64,000 nucleotides of DNA from the NCBI GenBank assembly GCA_035041965.1, contig JAPYMA010000125.1, forward strand, positions 1 through 64,000. Reading direction: 5' to 3'. This document shows, in pieces, positions 24,823-38,882 of the stretch; position 1 is the first letter of the stretch; every line of letters starts with the position of its first letter. This stretch comes from Anisakis pegreffii (lineage: Eukaryota; Nematoda; Chromadorea; Rhabditida; Anisakidae). The notes below the pieces were generated by a model. It saw only the letters and a list, made by a program, of their open reading frames with translations. It was not told the DNA's origin and did no database searches. A program made the position numbers and the translations under genes.

Positions 24823-27800
24823 GCGAGATTATTGGACGCACCCGCTCAGAACGTGTTGGGAATGTTCTGCACGAGCGCGTTTATTAATAAATAACATCTT
24901 TTATTCTTATGGGAAATGTGTCGTGTATGAAACCAAACGTAGTTCCTTGAATGTAGTCATGTCTCTACTCCAGTTAAACTATTCTATTCCTGTTCTCTTC
25001 CATGGAATACAATAGAACAGTTCGCAAATGAGGAAGGAACAGTTTGGAATAGAATTGAGGCTTTTTTGAGCCCAAAAGAATAGAATGAAACATTATATAT
25101 ATATTTTTTTTAAAAATTATTATTATAATATTTATAGTTATTATATTATTATAATATTTATAGTTATTATTATTGTTATCATTATTACTATTTATTATTA
25201 TTACTATGTTTTTATCATTATTATTCATTAATGTTATTATTTAATATTATTGTTTTAACTATTATTATTTATTATCATTTATCATTTTCTTATTATTATT
25301 ACTATTTTTATTAATACTGTTTTAATTTGACCTATTATTATTCATTCGAATTGTTATTTATTACAACTTACAACTTTTATTATTATGATTTATTATTAAT
25401 ACTGTTACTGTTTTTTTCATAAATTATCTCGTTGCGATTTTTTTTCAAATCATGGATTTATAACTATGTGGCTTGAAGATGTTTGAGGCTTCCGCAAGAA
25501 TAGCGGAGAAATAGTTTCTCAAGTGATTCAATGCTAGTAGCTATTAGAGATCCGAATCCACCGAAAAACATTCAAAATCACTGAGAGAGAAGGAAGGCCA
25601 TCAGTGAGAGATGAAACAATTCATTAAAGACAACTTATCTCAGTTGATTCTGAAAACTGCCAAAGACTGTTTGTGAGGAATTCCCTCAAGATGCAACTAA
25701 AGATGCGACTGTGTTTCCGAATGAACACCTACTTTCAAATGTTGGTCGTACTCTAAACTCTAGGAGCAAGCCATCACAGAAATTTTTCACATTTTACGTC
25801 TCTAATAAAAGTTTATGCTTGGAGGATTCGAGTCCGATTGAACGAATCAGTTCATTCCGAACTCATTAGGACGAGAAACACTGTATCAGTTTCTGACTGA
25901 ACTGTTGGGACGAAACGGGAACCCTCTGTTCCTTAATGATGCTGGTTACTAGAGCCCGAAACCCTCCGTTTTCCTCCAACTATCACGGTTAAAAGCTGTC
26001 AACTGCCTGCGTAGACAAGCTTCTCCCACCCGAAATAATCCCCACTTTGCACTGAAAACGCCAAAAAACCCCGTTTTCAACCCTAATTAACACAAGATTT
26101 ATCGTGTCATGACTGACGTAACAGAATGGAATAGTTTAGAACAGTATACCACAAAGAGGTAGAATAGAATAGAATAGAACAGGCCTCAAACGAGGGACGC
26201 ATGGGATAGAATAGAATCGTTTTTGGAGTGGAATGGAACAGAATAGAACAGTTTTCAAAAACGTGGAACAGAGAAATCACCACTTGAAGGAGACTGCTGA
26301 AGCAAGCTGTCCATCACCGGTGATAAAAATAAACTAGACGCGTTGTTTGCTCTTGGTAATTTCATTGGTCAAAACTTGACTTTGCTTGAAGCCATCAAAA
26401 TCACCACGTTGATATGTGCAGGTGTTCTAATAATAGCCACGAGATGAACTTTCTCAACACGCTCTGAGAAGTTCAGAATCTTCTTTTGCTATCCAAAGAA
26501 AAAACACTCCATCTGCAGTTTGTGTATACAGTAACCCATCGACTGCTTACCTTCTTTATTGACTACTGATAAGTGAATAACTGATCACAGACCAGAAGTT
26601 CTGGTTGATTTTATAAATCACTCTCAATTCGTTGAGCGGATCTAGCTGATAGTACAACTGAAAGTTTACTACGTCATTATAATAACAACGATTTGACTTT
26701 ATAAAGCAAACGCAGCAGTATGAAAATCACAATAATATTGTCTAAAAAGTACGTACATATGTATCGCTGAAAATCTTTTGGAAAGATTTGCTTGGAAAAA
26801 ATGGTTTTTTCGGTGGTCTTATAAAAGAATGAAATGACTGAGTAAAACCACAAGATGATATTGAATTGAATAATTGAGTTGTTAATCATTATCATTTATT
26901 GGTGTTGTTAATCATCATTCAGTTATTTCAATAGTTGATTTTAAAATAGGACAAATGAGATGCTGAAAGACTGCTGTAAGCAGACAAGTTTATTGCTCTA
27001 TTTATTAGATGATTAATCGGTCTTATTCATTAGCTCATTCCTCTTCGTCATGAACTGAATTGGATTGAACTGAATTTGCCCTCATAGAGTTTGACTGAAA
27101 AAGCCATATCAAGAAAAGATATAATTGAGCAGAGAAACGATTGAAAAGACGAACACATTATCTCGCTGTGACTAAATTAATTTTAGTCGGCATTGGAGAA
27201 TGATCGTTTGTTGTTGAATAATTAGGGATACCAGGAGCAATAACAAGTTGACCGACAATATTATCAATGATATTTGTTATCAGATCAATGCATTCACGTT
27301 AAATACTTCTGCTTCAAGATGCAATAGTCCTGATCTACTGCTTAGTCTACGTATGGTTGCAGTTTTTCTGCAGGTGTATTAATAATAGCAGTTATGATAA
27401 CAATAACAATAACAATAACAATTCGGTGGGGACAGGTAATAATAGACGAAATCTGCGAGAAAACAATATTATTTCGAGAATGAATCCGAATCGCACAAGT
27501 GCATGAATAAGGAATGGCACAAATAACTAACGAGTGAGGCAAACGACGATGTTGAATGTTGATGATGAATAAAACACGAAGAATAAGAATGAAATGATAG
27601 ATATAAATAAAAGATTGAATGAATACAGCTATAATGATTGAGCTACTAACAAGCACAATTCGAAACTAAGCTTAAAGGAACCTAAAAAACCTATTATTTA
27701 CTATTCGTCCACATCTAACAAAAAAATACAATTTATCTATCATCTTCCTTCTATACAACAACATTTTCGATTCGTTCTTTCTAATAGTTGCTGCTTGTTG

Positions 27801-30800
27801 ATCATTTCGCACAATGTTAAAGCAAAAATTCGTACAAAGTAAGTATTGCATATAAATTTATCGCTCATTATCCATTCATTTGATTCGAACGGAAGGAATG
27901 TGCTGAATAAATGTTCAGTAATAGATGCCTAAATTGAACAATCGAATGGACTACATGCTTCTTTTGCGCTAGACTTGTGGATGCAGATGTTGTTGATACT
28001 GTTTCAATCGTGATAAGTGCTTGAAGTCATCATTCGCAATTGATATTCTGATGTACTGGTTTGGATGTGAATACTGAATTGCACGTTACGGATGGAATCG
28101 AATCAAATGAACAAACGATGTCATATTATTACAGATGATAAGACTGTGATAATGTGCACAATTTTATTCGATTCCAGCCTGATAATCTTACAATTAGCGC
28201 CATCATTATCACTGTCAGCAACGGAAGCTGGTCGTATGAGAACCAACTTTTGGCCTTGACTAATGAGTGAACAAGCACTATAGTAGGATGGACGCTAATA
28301 CTTCGGGCGATGATAGCACGATAACAATGATAACACGATAGCAACAATGATAGCAGTGATGATAGCAGGTTTCATCTGAACGAATGCATATCAAAAATGA
28401 AACAGCAACATCCTTACTGTCCTAATCGTCCTGATGCTCCAACAACCAAAGCTATGAATTAGGCTAAGTTTGAGCCAATGCTGCACTCTGGCCTTGACCT
28501 TCTAAACTGTGTAGCTGACACTTTATCTTGTCTCTCTCTCGTTCTACCATAAGTCATTCTATCTTAGAATAAAATTCTGAACGAATTGGTGACCAACTGA
28601 ATAACTTTTAAATTTCGTAGGAGAACGCGAAAAGAACTCGTCTAGTACCAGTAACAACAGCTAGATGAAGTATTATGCCGTTGTCAGTGAGAATGATCAC
28701 GTAATAAAGATAGCTGCTTTCATTTTCATCTTTAGCTTCTGCTCTAACCCTTGTCTTGCTATATTACTAGTGCTGTTACTGCTACTATTCCATCATTCAT
28801 ATCACTGAACGCAATCATCACATCAACCAACCTAACAACTCAGTAAATCTAATCAATCTAAGCTTGAGCTTAAAATTTCGTTAATGAACAAATTAAACGA
28901 GATGCACAAAAACTAACTGCAAATCTTCTTCAATCTGTCTGTTTGTTTATGCTTAAAGTACAACCAATCACAGCAGTGAACAAACGAGAATGAGATGAAT
29001 GATAATGATAAGGATGATAACGAGAAGAAATTACTGAAAAATTGCCCACAAGATAGAAGAAAACGAAAAGCGAACGACTGCAGTTGATGGAAGGAAGGAA
29101 GATAGACGAAGCCAAAGATCGACTGGCAATAAGCAGCAATAGGACTGATCAAAAGATGATTATAATAAAACAAATCAAAATAAGTGCAATGAATAAATAC
29201 AAGAGAAAATGCGTCTTATCCTAAAACATCATCAAATAAAATATCATAACTAAATGAATATGAAATGAAACAAACGAATGTTCATGATGCTGTCATATCA
29301 ATGAACGGATGAACAGCGCCTATTGCTTAACAACATCAGCAACAACGACAACAACAACTACCACTAACATTACTATTAAATCAACAACAAAGCCAATGAA
29401 CATAGCAATAACTATGACTGATCGTAAAATAGTGATAATAAAAAATAATGACAACATTAATAGTGATAATAAAATCAACAAATTTCAAATCCATCTCATT
29501 CCCGTCCAGCTTTATCCGGCTTACCTTATCGGACTAAGTAGAATCTCTAATCCTTATCATTTGGGTTATTCTTCTAATATTTTCTCATTTCTCTTCTTGA
29601 ACTTATCCCGGTCATCATCCTCAACACATAAAGTTCGACCTCAAACTTAAGTTCAACTTTATCCAACCCTATTCTATCTTTTATAATCTTAACTCCTTTT
29701 ATCCACTCATTCCGAATCTATCAGCAACATCTTTCCAACCATCTATCTACTAACTAACTAACAATCCACCCAAAAGTTGCATCATCCATCTATCAGCAGC
29801 TGTTTCTGCGAGAGTGAGTGAGTGGTTACCATTTGGTTACCAGAGTTGTTCGTTTCATTTGGTAAAATAAATGACGAAGGTTTAGGAAATTCAAGTGACT
29901 ACGAATAAATGAAGTGAACTCCAAAACTTGTATCAGATCAAATCAAAGCATACTGAATGAAATGAAATCAAATAAAACGAATACGGAATGAAATGAGCAC
30001 ATAAGAAAGATGTTGCATTGGATCTGACATATACTGGCATGTATAGGTGAACATGCTTCATTGATAAGAGTGCATTCCACGAACAAATAATCAACATATC
30101 AAATGACCATCAAAGTCAAACGGATACTTGCTATCATAACTGCATTATGTTTGTTGATTCCTACTGATGAACAATTTAAGACATATCACCATTTCTAAAT
30201 TCTTTTTCGCGCTCTTGTGAAGTAAATACTTCAGTAAATGTATATGCATATTTCATTTCTGTTTATTGAAACGTAAACCTACATTTTACATCATAGTTAT
30301 CGAATCAAATGCTTCCATTTCATATGATCATACATAATTAATCTCAGATACATTAAATGCTTCATATAACACTAGCAAAGTGTGGTTCTGCCATTTATCG
30401 AAGAACGCATGAGAGCAAATTTAAGACAGCTTCAATCTGAGCTTTAATTCGAACAAGTACAACACTCGATGAGTCTCAGATTTATCTTGGTTCCAACTAT
30501 AAGTTCTCAAATGCACGCATTCCATTTCATCCAGCCAGCAATTTCAATAGTCAACTTCAAGCTTATATCAACACAGAGAGAGAGGCAAATGGATATTTAT
30601 GATCTTGAAGAACGAATTGTTAAGCTGACAGTGAAGTCTGGTTTAAAGCTTGAAAATATGACACTGGATCGAATTTGGCAGTAAGATGAAGTCGAAATAA
30701 CTTAGTAAAGTTAGCTGTATTTGAGAGATCAGGCATTATCCTTTGGCAATTGTATTGCACTGTCGAAGGATTATTAAGTTAAGTGAGCATTAATTAGCGA

Positions 30801-32388
30801 ATAATTTAAGATGTGAGTCATGAATAAAATAGTAAATGATAGCAAAACAATGATAGACACTCAAAACGATAATCATATCGATAACCAATCAAAATAAAAA
30901 CAACTTTCTACATCACCATCATCAAGGTCAATTCTGAAATACACTTTCAATTATTAAACTGCGCGTATCATAGGAAAAAGAGTGTTTCATTAAAGACATA
31001 CATATTACGGAATTGAAAGAATATCCCGAAGATAATACCAGGAACATTGGTTTTGTCATTAACATTTGGGAACAAGTGTGGCGTGAGTGTGGTACTGTGT
31101 ATACATCCACAATAGGAAGTTGCTGTCATAAATTCTACTGTATTTCTGAAACTAACAATAAGACCTTTCTGTTGATATGTGCTGCTGCGCAAAGCTGAGC
31201 AGACAGGTACCTTGGAAGTGATTCTTGTAATATTTTTATGGTAGTAGAGCATTGAACAACATTACGACCAAATGTATTGAATTTGGCACTACAATGAAGT
31301 TACTGCTCAGCCAAACATATTTTACGAACTATGAAGTTATAAGTTTGAAACTTTTTTTACAAATGTTACGTTATGAAGGATTGATTCTGGAAAGTGTGGA
31401 TTCACTACTGTAAGAATATCAGGAGTTCCATTTTCAATCTATTTGTATGCTAGTATTTCATAGCAGCCGAGCGCTTTCTATACGATTTCAAGTTCGACAA
31501 ATTCTGTTCAATAATGAAGTTTTTTTGGGGGATTTTGCTTGATTCCAGAAACAAAAGACACTCCTAAAGGCATTTCATAGGGCTGTCCAATTCAATTATG
31601 CCGCTAACCTTGCTCTCTGTGTTCCTCAACAGTATTCTACTACGTGACTATGAGAAGTACCATTTTGCAGCTTCAAGTTTGGTCAGTTTTTCTCAACAGC
31701 CCGATGTTTTCTATACCATCTGATTCAGAGATTCTCTATTGTCATAATGGCACGCATTTTTAATAAAGATACCATTTATTTTTATAAGATTGGTATGCTT
31801 AGATTTAAAGTTGCAACTTTTTTGTTTTGTATTCGGTTGTATCTGTAAGGAATTGTTCGTAGTCGTACCAGTTTCACTTGCATATGATTTGTTCTCTTCA
31901 ATCTTCCAGATTAAAAGCAAAGCTCAATTTGAGTTCGTACTTATTCGTCGCATTTTCGTTTTGGGGCATTACTTTTCCAGATTACCGCTTCACTTTCACC
32001 AAATTCGGTTTATGTCATTTTATATGTCGTTTTATTTCACATGTCATTTTATGTTTATATGTCAATCCAAAACTTCTCAAATCACATAGTCAATCAATCA
32101 GACGAACGATTGTTTGGAAAAAATTTGTTCCAGTTCATTCTCGGTCAGTTTTCTGTATGCATGCGAAAGAAATCTTTTCATCGTTCGCCACTAACAAATA
32201 CAACCAGCATATACGTACATGAAAGGGCAAACAAACAAAAAGATCAAATTGTGTTTCTTATTATCATCAACAACAAAACTACAATTGTTCATTCGCTGAA
32301 TATATCTTAATATATACAAATATATGCAACGATCATCAATAAGTACTCCTGAGTTGATATACCATAGTTTGAGACGCAATGATGACGT
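24823..32388. other. Long repeat-rich interval without a supported gene
   Basis: About 7.5 kb with no reading frame showing splice-phase continuity or a family motif. Contents seen: GAATA/TATTC pentamer-rich segments at ~24980-25090 and ~26110-26265, an ATT/TTA-rich tract at ~25095-25420, and scattered ACAATA/GATA runs (27370-27430, 28120-28370). Open frames such as 30469-30684 (+) and 30968-31252 (-) have mixed composition but no acceptor/donor partners. It may contain regulatory DNA, long introns or non-coding RNA that cannot be seen by reading. Confidence 0.5.
24980..26265. repeat. Segment bounded by GAATA-type pentamer repeats
   Basis: At 24980-25090 there are TATTC/GAATA words (for example TTCTATTCCTGTTCTCTTCC and AACAGTTTGGAATAGAA). 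At 26125-26265 a denser run reads AGAATAGAATAGAATAGAAC and GGAATGGAACAGAATAGAACAG. Shared words occur in both orientations, so this may be one degraded ~1.3-kb element with similar ends, or two independent pentamer expansions. Confidence 0.45.
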
Positions 32389-33779
32389 TTATACGGTAGA
32401 CCGAGCATGGTCATCACCATTAACTTCTGATCGACTATAAACCGACGTCCCATCAACAACCTCATCATCAACTTGCTCTTCTTCTATCACAACAACAGGT
32501 GCTGTAGCTGTTAATCCACTCGATTCAGAATCTATCTGCTCATTTCGAAACTCGATATTATTCACCAATGCAACTGATGCCATTCCAGAGCGACAGCCTC
32601 GAATGCAATCCTTCCTCAGTGACTGCACATATTGTTCTCGTTCAATTTTATAACCACGCGATAATTCAAACTCTGAAAATCTGTTTCAATCTGAAGATAA
32701 TTATGCCAAAATGTTGATAATAAAATCCGTACGACAGATGCAAACTTAAACAAAATGCTAATTTTAAAAAAATAAATTCCAAAACGTACGTCGTATAGCG
32801 GTTTGCGGTTCCCATCCTAGCACTTCAATTAAATATCTACAAATCATATAGCCAGTTCGGTTCAATCCATGCGTACAATGGACACCTATCAATAGATCTG
32901 AAAGTTTTCTCGTTAACTTTATTTGTTATTCATACTGTTTTTGATATAGTCATTATTACTGCTGAATGGACCTAACTAAAACCATCAACAAAGTTATCCC
33001 ATTATAATTCGAGAGAAAATAATACCATTGTTGGCGTTTTCATTCAGATATGATGTGACGACCTCAAAAAATTTTTCGATATTGTCCGCTTGGTTGTGCG
33101 CCGAATGTCCCATACATTTGATTTTAACATATTTCACACCTTCGTTCAGCCATTCTTGTCCATCATAATACCTTTCAGTTGCAGTCAAATCGATCACTAA
33201 ACCAATTCGTCGACCATCTTTGTGCATCTTTAATCAATTCGTTAATTTTACTAAATGAATGAATTCATAATTTGACCATCTCCATTAACGATAATCCACC
33301 GAAACTTGCATTTTGATAACTGAACGACTGTCTGCTTGAATAGGCATTAAATACATAAGAATAAAATGACAACAGCTTAACAGTAGCTTATGCTGTTTAA
33401 TTTTTAACTATTAAACTGTCATTTGTTCCCAACATCTTTTGGGTTGAAGAAGCCCGAAATGCCTGAATTGAACATGACTGATGCATTCGAGGCTTATGTT
33501 GCATGGACACGATTGCTCTGAGGGTAAGACTTCACCAAATTATAGTACCCAATTCGCGACGAAAGAATAGAATGAAAGCGACTGCATAAGAAAACTTACA
33601 CTATTCAGAAGTGTTTTCGCTTCGAAATGATCTTCTTGTTTCAAATTGCGTCTATGATAACGAAAGAAATCGTCACGTAACGGTGTCTTGAAGGCCACGA
33701 AACGCGTACCATCAACAATTTTACCAAATGGACGGTACTGACACCATGTAAAGTTGGATGTTGTTATCATTGGATGCAT
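32389..33779 (-). CDS. pir-1: PIR-1/DUSP11-type RNA 5'-triphosphatase (dual-specificity phosphatase fold)
   Basis: Exons in consistent phase: 33600-33737 (or from ATG 33779), 33026-33227, 32790-32897, 32389-32672. Recognised by order and spacing of DUSP11/PIR-1 signatures: YRPFGKIVDGTRFVAFKTPL, then GLVIDLTATERYYD, then KYVKIKCMGH, then the CX5R active site VHCTHGLNRTGY followed by ICRYLIE, then FELSRGYKIEREQYVQSL. The P-loop Cys and Arg are both intact, so activity is expected. Known members remove beta and gamma phosphates from RNA 5' triphosphates, and the C. elegans protein works with Dicer-dependent small RNAs. The acidic ~65-residue tail is not a family feature. The 5' end is uncertain: the ATG at 33779 reads in frame, but a GTGTCAG acceptor at 33738 would instead join an upstream exon, possibly the Ser/Arg/His-rich frame starting ATG 34265. 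Exon 2 uses an AAG acceptor. Confidence 0.9.
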
Positions 33780-34129
33780 TACACATTACATACACATACA
33801 ACAATGATTTCTTGCGCAAACAATATTGTCTTGCAGATTTTGTTCGAGATGATCGGGAAAGCAAAACGTTTACGTTTAAAGATTCCTAATTTGTTGATGA
33901 CAACTTGATGAGGACTTTTTGAGTCATTTGGCGGAAAATAGAGATGACCGATCGTTGTAAACCAAAATCAATTAAACCTTCAACGGAAGCAATCCATTGT
34001 TTCACTCACTGACTTACAGTTTTTTAATCTTGAATAACACTGAAGTTGGGTAGATCGCTTCTAAAGACTAATCAACTGATTTGCAATCGACTTATCTGTG
34101 TGGCAGTTTCAGGTGATAGTCGTGAACTG

Positions 34130-34265
34130 GACGACGACTATGAGCATGATGATGTCGTTGATCACGATGCAAACGTTTGGCTATTCGCTGCGAATGACTG
34201 CGTTCTGATTCACGAACGTCACGTCGAGTCGATGTGCTCTGAGATGATTCACCTTCGGTCTTCAT
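34130..34265 (-). CDS. Possible 5' exon of the pir-1 gene
   Basis: An ATG-started minus-strand frame rich in Ser, Arg and His (MKTEGESSQSTSTRRD and on) runs about 45 codons to a weak GTTCAC donor. PIR-1 proteins have basic, poorly conserved N-termini, and the frame would fit. The donor is poor and the typical W-x-x-Y lead-in to the phosphatase domain is not reproduced, so this remains tentative. Confidence 0.3.
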
Positions 34266-35519
34266 TGTTCACAATTAATACAGCTAGATGTACTGCTTTC
34301 AGCTAATCAGTTTCAGCTTATGTCATGCTCGTTGTTGACCCGAAATGAAACATTAATTCTTTGGCAATTAAAAGCGTTGAATGCTAATTTGAGCACGAAC
34401 AACAAAACATCTTTGGATTCTTATCTTTGTTACGATTACGCCTACTTCGAGAATTACAACTAAAATTCTCAAACAAAACAATAACTCCAAAATAATTTGA
34501 TCTTGCAGTTTATGTCAAGGAGAAAGGGGTGCGGCTTAACACACAGAACACGCGTCATCCATGGCATGCATGAAGACATTGTGCCACAGCTCTCTCCGCT
34601 TATTAAGAACTGATTTCTAGATTAGGAAGCATTATATTTCAACTGAAATTAATTCAGTTTGAGTAAATAAGCATGATCGCAGCTAATTGTGATCCATGCA
34701 ATGAGAAATAAACCAATGATAAACACTAAGCAACAACTGGATATAGTTTGGATTCATAGTATGAACGTAATCAATTCACATGAGATGAAGAACAGGTCAA
34801 TTGCACATTTATACTCACTGAAATGAAATCAGACTGAACAGTATTGACCTATTGTGCAGTAAAAGCCACATGCATACTAATACCAACTGAAATTAATCCG
34901 TACTGGATAGTATTTACCGTTAGCTTGAACATGATGATCCTAATATTACTATCCTCTTGTATGCGTTGATCAATACAGACGCAGTGTATTGGAATGAGCC
35001 ACTCAGCTACATGAGATGGCTTCAGAAAATCGTTGATATTACTTTTAGAGAACAAAATCGCTCGACAACATATACACGGCTCGTAAATCGTATGAAATCC
35101 AGTGACATTTTGGTTGACATGATCTAAAATTTGATCAATACATCAATAATATTGATATTATTCTCAGTGAAGCCTATTGTAAATCTCGCGTTTTTCCTCA
35201 TTCTCTTAAGCCTAATGACCTCTTAGTTTAGGCATGAACCTGTAAATGTTGTGTGTAACCCTTTCTCACCCTTTTCCGCTCATTACAATGAACGTATTTG
35301 TATATACAAGTGAGGTTTGGCATCCTTATCAGAAACATGATTGTGATCAGTTACGAAAGATCCTTATAACAATCGCTTTTCATAAACTCAAATCAACAAA
35401 GACAGTTTGAAGTATTTTATCTAATCATTTAATCCGAAATTATAATTCATTGCGGATTTAGTTCTCTCTGTTATCACCATGTCATAAATATTCGCTAGTT
35501 TCAGAAAATTATATATGAA

Positions 35520-35605
35520 GGTATCTTACTTGCTCGGCAACACTCGGCAACATTGCAGTACACTATATCTTACTTGCTCGGCAACATTGCAGTACACTAT
35601 ATCTC
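35520..35605. repeat. Short direct duplication inside the fold-back element
   Basis: The phrase CTTACTTGCTCGGCAACA..ACATTGCAGTACACTATATCT occurs twice in immediate succession, with the CTCGGCAACA word three times in all. Confidence 0.8.
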
Positions 35606-36652
35606 TACTGATCATTCTTTTCATTACATTATCAGTGATAGGGTAACCATCTTTGAATCACCACTGTCCTCAGATTTGCCCACAGACATTCCGATTTCTT
35701 TATACCATCGCATTCTCCAGGTTCTCTAGTTTCAGAAAAGTATATATGTTGTCGATCTATTTTGTTCACCTTCGAAGAAATATCTGATTTTCTGAAGGTA
35801 TCTCACTTGCTGGGCAGCGCTCGTCTCAGTACATTGCATCACTGTTGATCAATGCGTACATTGCTGTAGTGGCATCACGGTCACCATCTTCAAACTAACG
35901 CTGTCCTCAGATATGCCGAGGAACCTTGTGATTTTTTCACGCAATCCAATTTCCCAGGTTCTCTAGTTACAGAAAAATGCATACATTTTCGGGCGGTCTT
36001 ACTTACTCCAAGAAGTATTGATGATTTTCTGATGTCTTCTCACATATCTGAGCTGTACATTCCAGTGAACTGTATTTGTATTGTTCAATTTGTAAAAGTG
36101 TGCAGTAATATCAGGATCACTATATTCATATTATCGATACCTTCAAATTTGCATGTCAACATGTATTTTTCTCTCATCCATCAGATTCTCCAGTTTCAGA
36201 AAAATATGTATGTTGTGGGTTGATTTTGATCACTGTTCGGATATTGTCGATCATTTCGATATATGCATGCTTAGACACTTTATGTTATTCATTCAGCAGC
36301 TTTTTTGAATTTGTCCATTAGTATCTTATTCCCAGAAAGCGATTTGCTCCTCAGAGCGATTCGAATGCTTAGAAATTTAATATGTTGAACGTCTCAACTA
36401 TATCAATCCTCCCTTCACATGCGTCTCTTTTTCGTCAACACGTTTATATAGAAGACCGACCAATACGTTCATACAGCAATATGCGGATTGCCATCTTCGA
36501 GCTAACCATATTCTCGAGTTTACCCAGAAACGAGTGAATTTCTTTACACCGTTCGATCCATCGGAAACTCTAGATTCGGAAAAACATGTATTTTGCTGAG
36601 CGATTTTGTTTACTTAAGGAGATATAGATATTTTATTAAAGCTATCTTAATT

Positions 36653-37910
36653 AGCGCAATGGTGCTCATTGATATGCATTTGATCACAATAGATCAGTAG
36701 ATATCAAACATTATTATAAAAATGTAGGTTTGATACATTCAAGCCTACCGTCTTCTCAGGTTTGCCCAGTAACATATTGATGTTTATACACCAATCGATC
36801 GAGCAGATTCTCTACTTACCGGAAAGGAAATTTTTTTTGCGAAATTCTGCCCTTACGAGGAGATATAGTAATTTTCGTGATGCTGTAGGAGTTAGCACAT
36901 TCAAGCCTACCGTACTCTCAAGTTTGCGAAATAACGTCTCAATTTCTTCACATCAATCGCTCGAGCAGAATCTCTGCATTCAGAAAAATATATATTTTGT
37001 CGGGCGGTTTTGCTTACTTGAGGAGATATAGCTCAACTAGGGCAATGGTGCTTATCGATATGCATTCGATCACAACAGGTCAATGGATATTGTACATTAC
37101 TATAGAAATATATGTTTGATACATTCAAGCCTACCATCTCCTCAAGTTTTTCCAGTAACATATTGATGCTTATGAATCGTTCGATCGATTAAAATCTCTG
37201 TATTCTAAAGAACATTATTTTGCCGAGAAATTCTGCCTCTACGAGGAGATATAGTAATTTTCGTGATGCTATAGGGGTTGGCACATTCAAGCCTACCATA
37301 CTCTCAGCTTTGACCACCAACATATCAATTTTTCACATCGATCGATCCAGCGGGGCCTCTAGAATCAGAAAAACATATATTTTGCTGAGCGATTTTGCTT
37401 ACTTAAAGAGATATAGCTATTTTATTAAAGCTATCTCAAGTAGCGCAATGATGCTCATTGATATGCATTTGATCACAGTAGATCAATAGATATCATACAT
37501 TACTACAGAAATGTAGGTTTGATACATTCAAGCTTATCGTATTCTCAAGTTTGCGAATTGACATATCAATTTCTTTACACCAATCGATCTAGCAGTACCT
37601 CTGCATTCAGAATAATATATTTTGTCGGGCGATCTCACTTTCTTAAGGAGATATAGCTATTTTATTAAAACTATCTCAACTAGGGCAATGGTGCTCATCG
37701 ATATGCATTTGATCACAATAGATCAATAGATACATTACTATAGAAATATATGTTCGATACATTCAAGCCTACCATCTCCTCAAGTTTGCCCGGTAACATA
37801 TTGATGTTTATGAATCGTTCGATTGAGTAGAATCTCTGCATTCTAAAGAACATTATTTTGCCGAGAAATTCTGTCTCTACGAGGAGATATGTTAAAGTGA
37901 AAAACTTGCA
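36653..37910. repeat. Diverged copies of the window-start satellite inside the fold-back element
   Basis: The unit start (A)GCGCAATGGTGCTCATTGA and variants recur at 36653, 37039, 37442 and 37682, spacings 386, 403 and 240 bp. They are followed by the same order of words as in the 1-2826 array: GATCAC.ATAGATCA, GTTTGA..ATTCAAGC, TCTTCTCAGGTTTGCCC, CGTTCGATTGAGCAGAATCTCT, GAGGAGAT. Divergence between units is far higher than in the window-start array, so this is the older or parental state. Confidence 0.85.
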
Positions 37911-38882
37911 GCCGTTGTCTCGGCTGATCAGTGGGTTTGCCCTAAACCGGAAATCCTAAGAATATCAGGATCGTCATATTTAAACTGACCGTGAATGTTA
38001 TCCAGCACGACTTCATTTCATTTGGTATTAGTGTGCATTTGACCTCTACTGCACGATAGGTCAATACCCTTCAGTTTGGCTTCATCTCAGCGAGTATAAA
38101 TTTGCAATTGACCTGTTCTTCATCTCATGTGAATTGATTACGTTCATACTATGGATCCAAACCATACCCAGTCGTTGCCTAGTGTTTATCACTGGTTTAT
38201 TTCTCGTTGCACGGATCACAATTAGCTGCGATCACGTTTATTTACTCAAACTGAATTAATTTCAGTTGACATACTTCTCCTTATTGGAGAAAGCAGTTGT
38301 TAATATGCGGAGAGAGCTGTGGCACAACGTTTTCATGCATACGATGGCTGATGCGTGTGCTGTGTGTATTAGACCACACCTCCTTTCTACTCAACCTAAA
38401 CTGCAGAATTACCATAAGGAGTATTTTCTATACTCATGAATAAAGCATATTATTCACTGGAATACGTTTGATTTTTTTTATTGTGCACTGAAAAACGCAA
38501 TATTCACATATTCGTTAGTTCCCCAATAGATTATTCAATATGCTGGTGTTGTGGCAGTTGGCGAATTTTTGTAATTGCATCATTGTAAAGGGTTTATCGA
38601 GTTATGAGGCGGAGCGTTTCACCTGATTACTGTAACGCTAAACATCGGAGCAGTAAGCAAGTGAAATTCACTTCTCGGTTCGCAAGCAACGATGTGTAGC
38701 ACACGTTCGTATCGTTGCGACTTCTTCAACGTGGTAACCGTCACTTGTCGTGCATTTTGAGTTTATTAAGAACACCTAGGATCAGTCACTCTCCATATGC
38801 TGTTTTATTCATATCATTGCATTTGTTGTCACTATTGCCATTGTTTTGTTTTATTGAAAACTACACATATAACACAGTAAAT

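Larger units (their letters stand above)
34504..38410. mobile_element. ~3.9-kb fold-back element carrying satellite DNA
   Basis: About 34504-34960 matches the reverse complement of about 37950-38407 along its whole length. Examples: AACTGAAATTAATTCAGTTT near 34640 versus 38255-38275, and GTATGAACGTAATCAATTCA near 34760 versus 38130-38150. The ~3.0-kb interior consists of diverged tandem blocks with words such as CAAGCCTACC, TCGATCGAGCAGAATCTCT and TTTTGTCGGGCG. These are related to the array at 1-2826. No transposase frame is visible. It lies between the pir-1 gene (-) and the MRPS37 gene (+). Confidence 0.85.

Noticed and set aside
25790..25860. tRNA-like GGATTCGAGTCC loop
   Set aside because: The T-arm-like word is not accompanied by a matching acceptor stem or anticodon arm at the right spacing.
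27160..27300. Minus-strand frame ending ...IVGQLVIAPGIPNYSTTNDH as a terminal exon
   Set aside because: Protein-like composition, but no acceptor in a workable phase and an upstream in-frame stop.
30469..30684. 71-codon plus-strand frame with a possible coiled-coil end
   Set aside because: An ACACAG acceptor-like site exists, but no donor, partner exon or family motif; too short to call.
30968..31252. 94-codon minus-strand frame of mixed composition
   Set aside because: It overlaps a plus-strand frame of similar quality, and neither has splice partners or recognisable motifs.
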